52,527 bases of DNA from Desulfobacteraceae bacterium. Its GTDB lineage: Bacteria > Desulfobacterota > Desulfobacteria > Desulfobacterales > Desulfosarcinaceae. Position 1 is the first letter of the stretch. The number at the start of each line of letters is the position of its first letter. A program made the position numbers and the translations under genes. Under the pieces are notes generated by a model. That model searched no databases and was not told the DNA's origin. It saw only the letters and a list, made by a program, of their open reading frames with translations. Shown here in pieces: positions 36,443 through 45,810 of this stretch. Location of the stretch: positions 1 to 52,527 of the forward strand of contig JABDIN010000089.1 in assembly GCA_013003715.1 (NCBI GenBank), read 5' to 3'.

Positions 36443-36462
36443 CCCTCTCCACTGGGAGAGGG
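36443..36462 (-). terminator. Intrinsic terminator after the rhodanese gene
   Basis: On the minus strand CCCTCTCC-CAGT-GGAGAGGG forms a perfect 8-bp stem with a 4-base loop followed by TTTCTTTC. It starts 12 bp past the TAA at 36475, the end of the extended reading frame, and not near the internal TGA. This supports the longer gene as the functional unit. Confidence 0.8.
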
Positions 36463-36474
36463 CCGCTGGTTTTT

Positions 36475-36942
36475 TTATTCGGTAGGATATCCGTTTTTTT
36501 TCCAGGCATTGTACCCTTCACGCAACCAATAAACGTTTGTATACCCCAGTTTAACTAAGGCCAAACTGGCCTTGGGTGATTGCCATCACGTCGCTCCGTT
36601 GCAATATATTACGAGCTTCGTGTCCTTCTCCAGATCCTGTATTACATCCGCCTCTTCTAACGCGGACAACGATTTGGCCACAGCTTCGTCCGAAATATTC
36701 AAGTCACTGGGGACTGTTGCCAGTTCGGCACCCGGCAAATGCCCCACGTCATAGTCCGATGCTTTCCGGGCATCAAGGATTATAAAATCATCGCCTTCGT
36801 CCAGCCATTCCTTGACAGTTGCAGTGTCAACTATCGTTACACCCGGTAAACTCTCCGGCGTCATAATTTTTTCTGCCGCCGGCACAACCACTGGTATTAT
36901 CAGCGTGGCCATGACGAACAATACACATATACGAAAATGCAT
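36475..36942 (-). CDS. Periplasmic rhodanese-like protein with in-frame TGA, candidate selenoprotein
   Basis: Read through one TGA (36588-36586), this is a complete 155-residue rhodanese-domain protein; stopping there gives only 118 residues. A signal peptide (about 1-23, ending PAAE) predicts periplasmic export. The LDARKASDYDVGHLPGA motif (from Leu56) and the active-site loop YCNGAT-U-WQSPKA follow. The TGA falls at position 119, where my recollection of related rhodaneses is CNGPxCW with Cys. The 36 codons after it (ALVKLGYTNVYWLREGYNAW, then KKNGYPTE) are clear rhodanese sequence ending in TAA, with a terminator next. A hairpin right after TGA resembles a bacterial SECIS. The alternative is a recent nonsense mutation. 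Confidence 0.75.
36557..36588 (-). promoter_or_regulatory. Candidate SECIS element after the in-frame TGA
   Basis: Minus-strand RNA after UGA can form AAGGCCA-GUU-UGGCCUU (36573-36557), a 7-bp stem with G and U first in the loop. Counting U of UGA as 1, these are G23 and U24, the same register as the SelB-contacting G23-U24 in the E. coli fdhF SECIS. The bulged U17 of fdhF is not present. The stem lies inside the coding region, as is usual for bacterial SECIS elements. Confidence 0.6.
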
Positions 36943-37436
36943 GATTTACCCCTTTCAGTAAGTTTTATATATAAACCAATCTACGTGATAGACATTGTAA
37001 TGGTTATTCCCTCTGGCATGCTTGCCGGCCATTGATCACTCACATGGCACAATTTGATTTAACGATCTGAATTGATATATTTAATGTCGGAAGTTTCATA
37101 CACACATCCAAACCTTCACCGATCCACAAACCGAAAACGTCTGATGGCAATGTTGATTAAAATGGGAAAAAAATATAACAAAATGCCTATCAAAGAACGA
37201 CTTGACTAAACTGCCCAAAAGTCGTGTTATTCTGGCTATCGGGAAATGGTGAGAGAAACTTTAGGAGAAAATATACTACGAAGTGGTATTTTATCTTGGG
37301 GCGGTTAGGGTGATAATCGGTCCATAATCGTTGATAAAATGAAGCGCAGCGTATTCATTCAACCGTTTAATCTGGGAACAAACACCAGGACAGATTATGA
37401 AATCAGATCATTGGATATGCATGGCTCCGCCGGGGC
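36943..37436. other. Gene-free interval with one promoter-like site
   Basis: About 490 bp without a convincing gene. A plus-strand promoter-like pair, TTGACT (37202-37207), 17 bases, TGTTAT (37225-37230), faces the transposase remnant and has no obvious target. The rest is AT-rich with nothing I recognise. Confidence 0.4.
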
Positions 37437-37837
37437 TTAGAGGACGCACCAGACGAATAATACTTTTGTCGATCTCGATCTGGCGATCATCTTTGGCACT
37501 GCCCATATGGTAATCCCATTCTGTCTTGCCACTTCTGCCGGTGTGATGCCATGCTTCCCTATCAATTCAAAAGTGATTTGAGTGCGCAATTTGGATTCTG
37601 GGGCTCTTCGAATGCCCCCATTTAATTCCTCAACTGATTCATCATCTTTCTCTGATTCTTGCCGGGCATATTGGGAAATTGGCGGGAGACTTTTTGATCG
37701 GCTTCTCGAATTAATTTCTCTACGAAATCGCCATTGCCAAGTATGCGCTCGTCAGAACTCGCTTTTTCTCCCGATTTTCGCATCGACAGTACTCGCGACC
37801 AGCCCCCCATCGAGCGTATCAGGACATTGCCTGCCAA
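37437..37837 (-). pseudogene. Remnant of a REP-associated tyrosine transposase, C-terminal part
   Basis: The minus strand reads IRSMGGWSRVLSMRKSGEKA, then SSDERILGNGDFVEKLI, the C-terminal region often attached to Y1 (HUH) transposases. A stop follows, and after a frame change it continues with FELIGKHGITPAEVARQNGI, a helix-turn-helix typical of the same proteins, ending at a TAA at 37437. The HUH catalytic domain is missing and the frame is broken, so it is a dead fragment. It differs from the transposase at 42255. Confidence 0.6.
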
Positions 37838-37873
37838 TTCAGGCTGGTTGCCGAAGGTTGCCCCATTAACTTC

Positions 37874-40800
37874 TTATAACAGTTTCAGGAGTTGTTCATA
37901 TTTGAAATCAGCCACCATGCGGTTCAGTGTGCCGGCCAATGCTTTTTCATCTCTTTGCAGATCAGCCAATAGACTTTCTATGCGATCTACATCAATGTTC
38001 TGTAACGCCTGTTTCAGATTCTCCCGAAATGGGGAAGGGCACCCGGCTAAAGCGTCCCGGGTAGATACAATGTTAGCGGGAACATAGTGTTTTTTTGTGG
38101 ATTCAGAATGATGGTCGTAAATAAATCTTATGCCCAAATGCTTTGTCAGCATTTCAAACACACGGTGCGCTTTCATTGGTTTTAGTAAGAAATCATCACA
38201 TCCCGCAGATAGAACAGTTTCTCTTTCTTCAGCCTGAACACTGGCCGTCAGCGCGATGATACAGGTTTTGTCTTTGTGTGGCGCAGTTTTCATTATTTGT
38301 GTAGCTTCATATCCATCCATTTGAGGCATACGAATATCCATCCAAATGAGATGCGGGCGCCAGTTTTTCCAAATCTCCACTGCCTGCTGACCATTTTCAG
38401 CTTCCTTTAGATCAAATCCCAAAGGGGTTAGCATTTCAACCAATATCGTACGATTTATTTTCACATCATCTACGATCAAAATACGATGAGTGGGCTGGCC
38501 CGATTCAAGGCCAATTGGGAAACGTGTTTCAGTCAACGGATCAAATGAATGGGATTGATTCAACTCATGGACAAGCACGGGCAGTGTAAAATCAAACACA
38601 GTGCCTTCGGCCACTCGGCTATGTACATTAATATCCCCACCCATCAAATTGATAAATTCACGACTGATGAGCAACCCCAGCCCTGTTCCATCTTGGTATT
38701 TTTTCCCGGTTTCCGTCTGAAAAAACGCGTCAAATAAACCCTCCTGCTCTTCAGGAGTAAGACCAGGACCTGTATCAGCAACTGAAAAACGAAGCAGACA
38801 TTTCCTCTCTCCCTCTTTATTTTGTATGTCTTCATGTTCTACACTGATACGGGTCGTTACACCACCATGGGTTGTAAATTTAAGCGCATTCCCGATTAGA
38901 TTAATCAACACCTGAACCAATTTTTTTGGGTCGGCTTTAATTTGAACAGGAACATTGTCGGATAGGATAAAGTTAAGTTCCAGGTTATTTTCCTCAGCTT
39001 TCAATCGAAACATGTTTTTCAGGTCATCCAACAATTGTACTATATTAAATCTTCTTTCATTTAGAACCATCTGACCCGCCTCTAATTTTGACATATCCAG
39101 GACTTCATTGATCAAGGTCAGAAGGTGGGCGCCGCTTCTGTTGATAATATCCAGTTCTTCTTTCTGCCGGGCAGTCGCTTCCGCATCTCTAGCCATGATC
39201 TGGGTGTACCCTATTATCGCATTGAGCGGTGTTCTCAATTCATGGCTCATATTGGCAAAAAATTTACTTTTTACGATATTTGCTTTTTCAGCATTTTCTT
39301 TCGCCAGCTGAAGATCATTGAATAATTGTGCGTTTTGAATGGCAATAACCGCCTGGCGAGTCAGTTCAACCAGAAAATCCAGGTCTGCCTGAACGAACAC
39401 ACCTTCAACCAAAGGGTTTCTCCATATTGTTATCACACCGATCACTTCACTCTTGGACAAGAATGGAGCGCACATTAATGCTGTTGTTCCCTTTTTAGAT
39501 TTTTTTGTGCCCGGTATATGTACGGCGCGGGAATCCCCAACAGCATCAGCTACAATTTCGGCCTGTCCGGTTTGTATGATATCGCCGACAATGCCCATAC
39601 CGGGATACAATTTCACTGCTTTCAATGCTTTTTCAAAGACACCGACAGCTATTTTTGTCAGGAAATATGGTTCGTCCGGATGTTTGAGTGAAATGGAGGC
39701 AGTATGCGCTTTGATAAGGTTCTTGGCATGAATGCAGATTCGTTCCAGAACATTGGAGAGGTCTAATAGAGAAGAAATTTCTCTGTTAACATCCGCCAAG
39801 GTGGATAGCTGCTCGGCGAGCTCATGTGCCTTTGATTCAGCCTGTTTGGTTTTTGAAATCTCCTGCTCAAGAGCGACATTTTTGAGTTGGTAGATTTCAG
39901 CCTCTTTTTTTGCCGATTCGGTTCTGTAATGCAATTCCAGATTTTTTATTTTCCGATCGACTTCCTCGTTGTACACGGATTTTTCAACTTCGTGAAATTT
40001 GATATGGTGTTCCAATGCTTTTTCGAATTCACCTTTTTGTTGGTGAATTTTTGCCAACACTTCATGGACTTTGTATTGTTCACGTTTTGAGTCGTTTTTT
40101 TGGGCCATTCCCAAGGATTGGTTCAAATAGGTACATGCTGAATCATCACCCCTTTTCCAGTGAAAAAGTCCTAGGTTTAACAGACCGACAATTTGGCCAT
40201 ATTGGGCATCTATTTTTCTGCATTGTTTAATAGAAAGGTGCAAGTATTTTTCCGCCTGATCAGGATTGTCTGTTCTCAGATATATATCGCCAATCGTATC
40301 CAGTAGTGCCGCCTTTAAAACATCAAGTCCGTTTTTTTCACACCAGTTCATGCTGTGTTTTGTACACTCCAGGGCTTCTTCATATCTCCCCATATTGATC
40401 AGTCCCATTGCCATGTTATTATAGGTAACAGCAAGGGTTGTTCCATCCTTCATCTCATGCGAAATGGAGAGGGAGAGGTCAAAGAGTTCGAGAGCCTTGT
40501 CGTCATACCCCGCATGTGCATAGACTGTCGCCAGAAAGGAGAGTGAGATACCTTCCTGGATCTTGTTCCTAATCTTCCGGGCGAGCTCTAATGATTTTAA
40601 GAGAAATTTTACGGCTTCAGCATGATCACCGCAAAAAAAATGGGTTGCACCCAAAAGGGATAAAACATTTGATAAGCCGTCCAGATTCTCCAGGGTTTTA
40701 TAAAGAGACAGGGATTTGTGACCAAATTCCAGCGCGGCCTTTGTTTTTCCCTGTAGCATGTGAAGCTCACACAGCGTATTCAAGCTTTTTGCCATTCCCG

Positions 40801-40987
40801 TTTGATAAGGATTAATTGAAAATTCGTCTGATGAGGATAGTTGATAGGCTTTAGAAGCGTATTTGATACCCTTCTGGGTTTCCTTGTTTATTAATTCGGC
40901 AGCCAGCTTGTTCAGAACATCAATTTTTTCCCGGGTGTTTGATATTGTTATAAGTTGCTTTTCCAAATCCGTCTTTTTATTTATCAA
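37874..40987 (-). CDS. TPR-GAF hybrid sensor histidine kinase with receiver domain
   Basis: Cytoplasmic hybrid kinase of 1037 residues without membrane segments. Tetratricopeptide-type helical repeats fill about 30-340, a coiled coil about 345-400, and a GAF-like domain about 405-555. HisKA follows with the phospho-acceptor His near 582 (FFANMSHELRTPLNAIIGY), then HATPase (NLIGNALKF, DTGPGL, GTGLGLLIS) and a receiver domain with Asp near 883 (WMDIRMPQMDGYEA). The last 90 or so residues could be a small helical output or Hpt-like segment but show no clear His motif. The start is TTG at 40987 with a weak ribosome site. A separate response regulator gene lies 310 bp upstream on the same strand and may be its partner. 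Confidence 0.93.
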   Translation of the reverse strand: MINKKTDLEKQLITISNTREKIDVLNKLAAELINKETQKGIKYASKAYQLSSSDEFSINPYQTGMAKSLNTLCELHMLQGKTKAALEFGHKSLSLYKTLENLDGLSNVLSLLGATHFFCGDHAEAVKFLLKSLELARKIRNKIQEGISLSFLATVYAHAGYDDKALELFDLSLSISHEMKDGTTLAVTYNNMAMGLINMGRYEEALECTKHSMNWCEKNGLDVLKAALLDTIGDIYLRTDNPDQAEKYLHLSIKQCRKIDAQYGQIVGLLNLGLFHWKRGDDSACTYLNQSLGMAQKNDSKREQYKVHEVLAKIHQQKGEFEKALEHHIKFHEVEKSVYNEEVDRKIKNLELHYRTESAKKEAEIYQLKNVALEQEISKTKQAESKAHELAEQLSTLADVNREISSLLDLSNVLERICIHAKNLIKAHTASISLKHPDEPYFLTKIAVGVFEKALKAVKLYPGMGIVGDIIQTGQAEIVADAVGDSRAVHIPGTKKSKKGTTALMCAPFLSKSEVIGVITIWRNPLVEGVFVQADLDFLVELTRQAVIAIQNAQLFNDLQLAKENAEKANIVKSKFFANMSHELRTPLNAIIGYTQIMARDAEATARQKEELDIINRSGAHLLTLINEVLDMSKLEAGQMVLNERRFNIVQLLDDLKNMFRLKAEENNLELNFILSDNVPVQIKADPKKLVQVLINLIGNALKFTTHGGVTTRISVEHEDIQNKEGERKCLLRFSVADTGPGLTPEEQEGLFDAFFQTETGKKYQDGTGLGLLISREFINLMGGDINVHSRVAEGTVFDFTLPVLVHELNQSHSFDPLTETRFPIGLESGQPTHRILIVDDVKINRTILVEMLTPLGFDLKEAENGQQAVEIWKNWRPHLIWMDIRMPQMDGYEATQIMKTAPHKDKTCIIALTASVQAEERETVLSAGCDDFLLKPMKAHRVFEMLTKHLGIRFIYDHHSESTKKHYVPANIVSTRDALAGCPSPFRENLKQALQNIDVDRIESLLADLQRDEKALAGTLNRMVADFKYEQLLKLL

Positions 40988-41297
40988 GTTATCTGCGAAA
41001 ATATGAGATTAAACCACGGCACTTGTGACAAGTTTGTGGAGGTAAAGTCTCAAGAATTCCACATCCTAACCTTAGTGCTGAATTAATCGGAATTTAGTTT
41101 CCCGTCATTTTTTGATGCACAAGTTTAAAAACCCAGGGGACGGGGAGTTTTTTGCAAACCATTGAATAATAGAAAATTTTCACGTTCACTCCAGTCGGTA
41201 CGTAAAATTATAAACCTGACGTGTTAAGGCTTAATGCAAAAGACACCCCGACGCCTCAAGTAACCAGGAAAACTACATATCAAAAAATCATTTTTCC
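40988..41297. other. Intergenic region between response regulator and hybrid kinase
   Basis: 310 bp with no gene. A weak CCC/GGG hairpin followed by TTTTT on the minus strand near 41130-41150 could be a poor terminator for the response regulator gene. Nothing else stands out. Confidence 0.3.
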
Positions 41298-41957
41298 TTA
41301 TTCAGAATTGTTGTCCAGATCCGCGTATAGGTTCTGGCAGCATTCATTGCAGATTCCGTGACTGAAACTTGCTTGCGAATGTTCATCAAGATAAGCTTCC
41401 AGCTGATGCCAATATCCGTCATCATCCCGGATTTTTTTACAATAGCTGCAAATGGGAATTAATCCGCTCAAGACTTTTATCTCATCCATGGCGTTTTGCA
41501 GTTTTTTATTCAGATAAATTTCTTCTTCAATTCGCTTTTTCAAATCCTGGTTTGCCTGTTCAAGTTGTTTGTGCAAACGACTGATGGTAAGGTGAGTGCT
41601 TATTCGAGCCAGAACTTCCTCCACCTGGAACGGTTTGGTAATATAATCCACTCCGCCGGCTTTGAATGCCTTGACCTTGTCAAAAACCTCGCTTAAAGCA
41701 CTGATAAAAATAATTGGCACCGATTTTGTTGCCTTATCGGCTTTCAAACGGCGACACACCTCATATCCATCCATTTCAGGCATATGAATATCCAAAAGAA
41801 TTAAGTCCGGGAGAATGGCCGCTGCACCGGAAAGGGCCAGTTTGCCGCTGGGTGCCGGTCTTACTTTGTAGCCCTGCTCCGTCAGCATATCAGTAAGAAC
41901 CCGCAGATTTTCAGGAGTGTCGTCAACAATGAGAATATTCTGTCTATCGTTTTTCAT
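41298..41957 (-). CDS. Response regulator with coiled coil and C-terminal CSYCKKIRDD zinc-finger-like tail
   Basis: 219-residue signalling protein. The receiver domain (about 7-122) has acidic residues VDD at 11-13, phospho-acceptor Asp56 (LLDIHMPEMDGYEV) and the late Lys in ITKPF. A coiled coil (about 130-165) follows, then a Cys-rich tail with CSYCKKIRDDDGYW and HGICNECCQNLY, likely a small metal-binding fold often seen at the ends of deltaproteobacterial kinases and regulators. It has no DNA-binding or enzymatic output domain, so signalling probably goes through protein contacts. It is upstream of the TPR-GAF hybrid kinase on the same strand. Confidence 0.9.
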   Translation of the reverse strand: MKNDRQNILIVDDTPENLRVLTDMLTEQGYKVRPAPSGKLALSGAAAILPDLILLDIHMPEMDGYEVCRRLKADKATKSVPIIFISALSEVFDKVKAFKAGGVDYITKPFQVEEVLARISTHLTISRLHKQLEQANQDLKKRIEEEIYLNKKLQNAMDEIKVLSGLIPICSYCKKIRDDDGYWHQLEAYLDEHSQASFSHGICNECCQNLYADLDNNSE

Positions 41958-42254
41958 GTGTTTATCGTTTCATCGATTTGCATAATTCTACAGCATCCGC
42001 TTATATGAATTATAAATGTTTGTAATTTCCCATCACTTCCAGCTCCTATTCAACTATTTCATTCCGAATAATATCTATATTGTGACAGGCTACTATACCT
42101 TTTTACTATTTCGACAAATGCACAAAATACTTTAGCCATAGTAATACAAACCATCTCAATAAAATGGGTAAATTGGAGACAGGTACAAGCTGATATAAAT
42201 AAAAGGAAGAGTATGCTTACTGTTTAGCCAAAAACCCGGACAGGAGAACCCGAG
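41958..42254. other. AT-rich interval upstream of the frameshifted transposase
   Basis: 297 bp separating the divergent response-regulator and transposase genes. I see no gene, and only the ribosome site (CAGGAGA) for the transposase near its 3' end. No clear terminal repeat is visible. Confidence 0.35.
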
Positions 42255-43176
42255 ATGGCCAGAATAACTCGAATCATGATCACCGAAGAGTCCACGGCCT
42301 ATCATGTGATGTCCCGCACGGCCCTGGACGGGTATGTGATGGGGGATGTGGAAAAAGATTTCTTTGTGAAGCTGTTAAAGCAGAAAGCAAAGATCTATTT
42401 TGCGGAAATCATAGGGTTTTGCGTGATGGGGAACCATTTCCACCTGCTTGTGCGGATGCTAGGGGATGGGGATTATACGGATAAGGATATCGTTGACAGA
42501 TATAAAACCATCTATGGCAAGGATGCGGTCTTACCTGAGGATCGAATAAACTTTTACCGGGACAAATGGGCCAGCCTGTCAGAGTTTGTCAAAGAGATCA
42601 AACTCGGGTTTTGCCGGTTTTACAATAAGCGTCACGGCCGCCGGGGGTTTTTCTGGGGGGACCGGTTTAAAAGCGTTGTTGTGGAGAACGGGGATACCCT
42701 GATCAATTGTCTGGCCTATATTGATTTGAATCCGGTACGGGCGGGTATCGTGGAGCGGCCCGAGGATTACCGCTTGGAGTTCCATCGGTTATCATCTGCA
42801 AAAGGCAACACCGGATGATTTTCTATCCCTTGATTTCGGACTGCGTCAGTTCATGAAAAGTTTGGATGAAAAGCGGCTTGCCCATTACCGTGCGGTTTTG
42901 TATGAAACCGGCGCCGTGGACACGGGCAAGGGGGCGCAGATTGATGAAAAGGTGTTGGAAAAAGAGCGAAAGAAGGAGTTCAAGATCACCCGCGCCATGC
43001 GCTTTAAATACCGCACCCGCTATTTTACGGATTCGGGCATCATCGGCACTAAGGCGTATGTTGCCAACACCTTCCAGCGATTCAAGGACCGCTATCCCGC
43101 CAAACGAGAGAAGATCCCCAAGCCGGTGGCTGGACTTTCGGGTATCTATTCACTGAAGCGGTTATCGGAGGCTTAA
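42255..43176 (+). pseudogene. REP-associated tyrosine transposase (RAYT, Y1/HUH family), frameshifted
   Basis: Single-strand transposase related to IS200/IS605 TnpA. The first frame (42255-42818) has the HUH motif NHFHLLVR, the RRGFFWGDRFKS region and DLNPVRAG. At about 42774 one extra T (CGCTTGG where CGCTGG is expected) breaks the frame. Reading on without it restores DYRWSSIGYHLQ, and the second frame (about 42775-43176) supplies the C-terminal half, ending GLSGIYSLKRLSEA. About 305 residues would result. CAGGAGA precedes the ATG. It is either a recent pseudogene or a sequencing error; RAYTs are usually single copy and linked to REP palindromes, and a REP-like palindrome lies about 240 bp downstream. 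Confidence 0.85.
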
Positions 43177-43413
43177 TCGGGAAAGACGTAAAATTTGAGA
43201 ACATGACACCTCCCGGCCGTATGGAGTAGAGCAGAAATCCTGTTATTTATTGGTTCTGCGGACCATGTAGTCCTAAGTGAAAAGGACTTTCCTTGTCTTC
43301 TTCGACTACAGTTTTGGGGGTGGCAACAATGAATTTGCTATTCGCAGTGACATTAATATAATCGTTGCCTCAATAGTTTTTGGTACATAGAATCTACCCT
43401 TCGGTGCCGACCC

Positions 43414-43449
43414 GGTGGCCTGCCTGCCTTCCGGGGCGGGCTTCCCACC
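43414..43449. repeat. REP-like imperfect palindrome
   Basis: GGTGG-CCTGCC, a 10-base loop, GGCGGG, a 4-base bulge, then CCACC form a 36-bp GC-rich hairpin (one G-T pair) just past the stop of the PHP gene and near the transposase gene. The remainder of 43177-43456 has no gene. It could act as a REP element or as a 3'-end stabiliser; no second copy was found in the window. Confidence 0.4.
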
Positions 43450-43456
43450 CGCTGAA

Positions 43457-44137
43457 TTACACGACCTTGCCTGGCCGCACCTCGCGGACGTCCCCAATAC
43501 GTTCAATATTAATGATTTCATATCCGTTTTCTGTATATACCGCCGGGCAGGTGTCACCTGATTTCACTGCTTCGATAAAATCGGCGGTATCCCGGATCCT
43601 GCCCGGAAACACCGTGGCGTATTTTCCAACGGCTTCGATTTTGTGGGCGTCACTGGCACCAAAGGCCGGAATCGCGAGTTCAGCGGAAAGGCCATACGCA
43701 TACAGATTGTTTTGAATAGTGGTGCTCCCGTTAAAGGCTTCAAGGCCGGAAAGTCCCTTCACCTGCCTGATTGAATTTCCCATGCCCCGATTGTTCTGCC
43801 TGAACGGATGGGCGCTGATGGCCACCCCACCGACGTTTAATGTCAAATTGATCATCTCCTGCGCGTTCATCTTTTCTGATGGAAGATGATCAACTCCAAA
43901 AACGGTTAAATCGCCTTCATGGGTCAGTATTTCCGCGCCGACGATGATCAGAAATCCGGTCGCTTTCGAATAGGCCCGAGCAGTCTCCATTAAGCTGTTG
44001 CTGTCATGGTCCGTGATGCATATCCCGTCCAGACCCATTTTAATGGCTTGGGATACGATATCTTCCAGTGCCAGATTGCTGTCCGAAGAATAAGTCCTTT
44101 CGTGAATATGCGTGTCGATCAGCGTCGTATTTTTCAT
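43457..44137 (-). CDS. PHP-domain metal-dependent phosphoesterase
   Basis: Cytoplasmic hydrolase of 226 residues in the PHP family. The metal-binding motifs are DTHIHERTYSSDS, ITDHDS, AHPFR and ASDAHKI, giving the His/Asp set for two or three metals. Members cleave phosphoester bonds in small phosphates, nucleotides or DNA. The ATG overlaps the permease stop by four bases (ATGA), making it the last gene of an ABC importer operon. The pairing suggests processing of an imported phosphorylated compound. The substrate is not determinable here. Confidence 0.87.
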   Translation of the reverse strand: MKNTTLIDTHIHERTYSSDSNLALEDIVSQAIKMGLDGICITDHDSNSLMETARAYSKATGFLIIVGAEILTHEGDLTVFGVDHLPSEKMNAQEMINLTLNVGGVAISAHPFRQNNRGMGNSIRQVKGLSGLEAFNGSTTIQNNLYAYGLSAELAIPAFGASDAHKIEAVGKYATVFPGRIRDTADFIEAVKSGDTCPAVYTENGYEIINIERIGDVREVRPGKVV

Positions 44138-45810
44138 GTTTGAACCTGAATTGATTTGTGTTTCATGTTGATTAACGCCAGAAAGGCGACACCCATGGCA
44201 ATGATGATCACACCGTAGGTCATGGATATCCCGGCATCAAAGTCATGCAGCGCATTGACCATGGCAATGGATACCGGACGGTTGTGAACGCCGTAAAGCA
44301 GGGCAGAGACAGTATATTCTCCCAGGGACCGCATAAAACAGAGTGCAAATCCACTGATAATCCCGGGACGGACAATGGGTAAAAATATCCGGTAAAAGGT
44401 CTGGATTCCATTGGCTCCCAGTCCCTTTGAGGCAAATTCATGTTCTTTGTTGAAGTTTGAAAATGCCGTGTAGGTGCTCCTGGAGACAATGGTGATCGAG
44501 AGAATAATATAGGCCACCACCAGAATCCCATAGGTCCCCACCAGTGAATGGTTGAAAAGGATCAGTCTTTTTTCATTAAAGGTGGTAATCATCAAAATTC
44601 CCAGAGTGGAGGCCGGAATGGCCATGGGAAGCATGAGAAAAAAATTGAGCAGTCTGGATTGGAAATTATGATATTTCAAGATAAGAGTTGAGGTAATGAC
44701 GGCCATGACAGTGGCGAAACCTGCTGCGGTCAAGGCCATGAACAGGCTGTTTTTAACGGGTGCAAAAATTCTTCCCTGGGAAAACACCTTGATATAATTG
44801 TCCATACTGAACCGCCTGGGAAAAATTTCCAGCATCCAGCTGGAAGCGTCGGCAAAGGACAACCCGATGATACCGATTACGGGGATGATAATAAAAAACA
44901 GGATCAGGTATGCTGTAACATGAATCAGGATTTTCATAGGCCGGCTCTCAATGGACACCCTTCTGAATGTTTTGATTTTTGAAGTATCCGACCGGAATTG
45001 TTTTCTGTTGTAATAGCTGTAAACCATCATGGTCGCCATGGATATCAACATCAGTATCATCACCTGGGTGGCGGCCATGGTCATTTGGTTGTTCATCTTC
45101 GACTGAAGGATCTGCGTGCTCATCATGCGGTATCCCCTGCCCACCAGATAGGGAGCGGAAAAAGAACTGACGGCAATGGCAAAAGTCATCAGGCTTGATG
45201 TCAGAATGGCTGGTTTGATATGGGGAAAAATGATGTCAAAGAACACCCGGCACCTGGATGCCCCGAAACTTCTGGCAGATTCAATGAGGGAATAATCCAG
45301 GGAGGCGATGGCAATCGTGGTGTTGATATAGAAAAACACATACTGGGTAAAGGTATGCACAAACAGGATCCCTGGAAAACCGGCAAATCTGAACGGAACC
45401 TCATCCAGGGAAAAAATCATTTTTAAGAACTGGCTGATGATACCGGTTTCAGAATACAGCTGGATAAAGGCAATGACAATGATCACACCGGGCAGTACAA
45501 AGGCACTTAACAGGATGATATGGATGATCCGGGCAAAACGGGTTTTAAAATAGTGGGTAAAAAATGCCATGAACACACCCACCGCCATGCAGCAAATCAC
45601 CGTTGCCGCCCCGACCCGGAGGGTGTTTTTCAGTGCCAGGGTATTAACGGACATGGCAAAAAATCTCCGGTAGGAATCAAATGATATCCCCGGACCATCT
45701 GCCTGGAGTGTCTGCCATAAGGTATGAATAACGGGAAAAATGATAAATACGGCGATCAGATAGATCAGCAGGCCCCAAAGAACGGTATATATGACTTTAT
45801 CAGTTTTCAC
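44134..45810 (-). CDS. ABC transporter permease, fused two-domain (FbpB/AfuB/PhnV type)
   Basis: Inner-membrane permease of 558 residues with about 12 hydrophobic segments in two homologous halves, each carrying a permease EAA-like loop (ESARSFGASRCRVFFDIIFP in the first; ASKGLGANGIQTFYRIFLP in the second). This fused form is typical of importers for ferric iron, 2-aminoethylphosphonate or hexose phosphate. The start is GTG at 45810, overlapping the ATPase stop by 11 bp, and it overlaps the PHP gene at the other end, so translation is coupled along the operon. Confidence 0.92.
   Translation of the reverse strand: MKTDKVIYTVLWGLLIYLIAVFIIFPVIHTLWQTLQADGPGISFDSYRRFFAMSVNTLALKNTLRVGAATVICCMAVGVFMAFFTHYFKTRFARIIHIILLSAFVLPGVIIVIAFIQLYSETGIISQFLKMIFSLDEVPFRFAGFPGILFVHTFTQYVFFYINTTIAIASLDYSLIESARSFGASRCRVFFDIIFPHIKPAILTSSLMTFAIAVSSFSAPYLVGRGYRMMSTQILQSKMNNQMTMAATQVMILMLISMATMMVYSYYNRKQFRSDTSKIKTFRRVSIESRPMKILIHVTAYLILFFIIIPVIGIIGLSFADASSWMLEIFPRRFSMDNYIKVFSQGRIFAPVKNSLFMALTAAGFATVMAVITSTLILKYHNFQSRLLNFFLMLPMAIPASTLGILMITTFNEKRLILFNHSLVGTYGILVVAYIILSITIVSRSTYTAFSNFNKEHEFASKGLGANGIQTFYRIFLPIVRPGIISGFALCFMRSLGEYTVSALLYGVHNRPVSIAMVNALHDFDAGISMTYGVIIIAMGVAFLALINMKHKSIQVQT

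Noticed and set aside
42255-43176. Programmed frameshift in the transposase gene
   Set aside because: The shift site (CGCTTGG) is not a slippery sequence of the known kind and lies late in the gene; a simple one-base insertion explains it.
43395-43460. tRNA-like sequence on the minus strand (GTCGTGTAATTCAGCGGGTGGGA)
   Set aside because: It resembles a tRNA 5' half with D-arm, but no balanced anticodon arm or T-arm follows; the sequence folds better as a simple palindrome.
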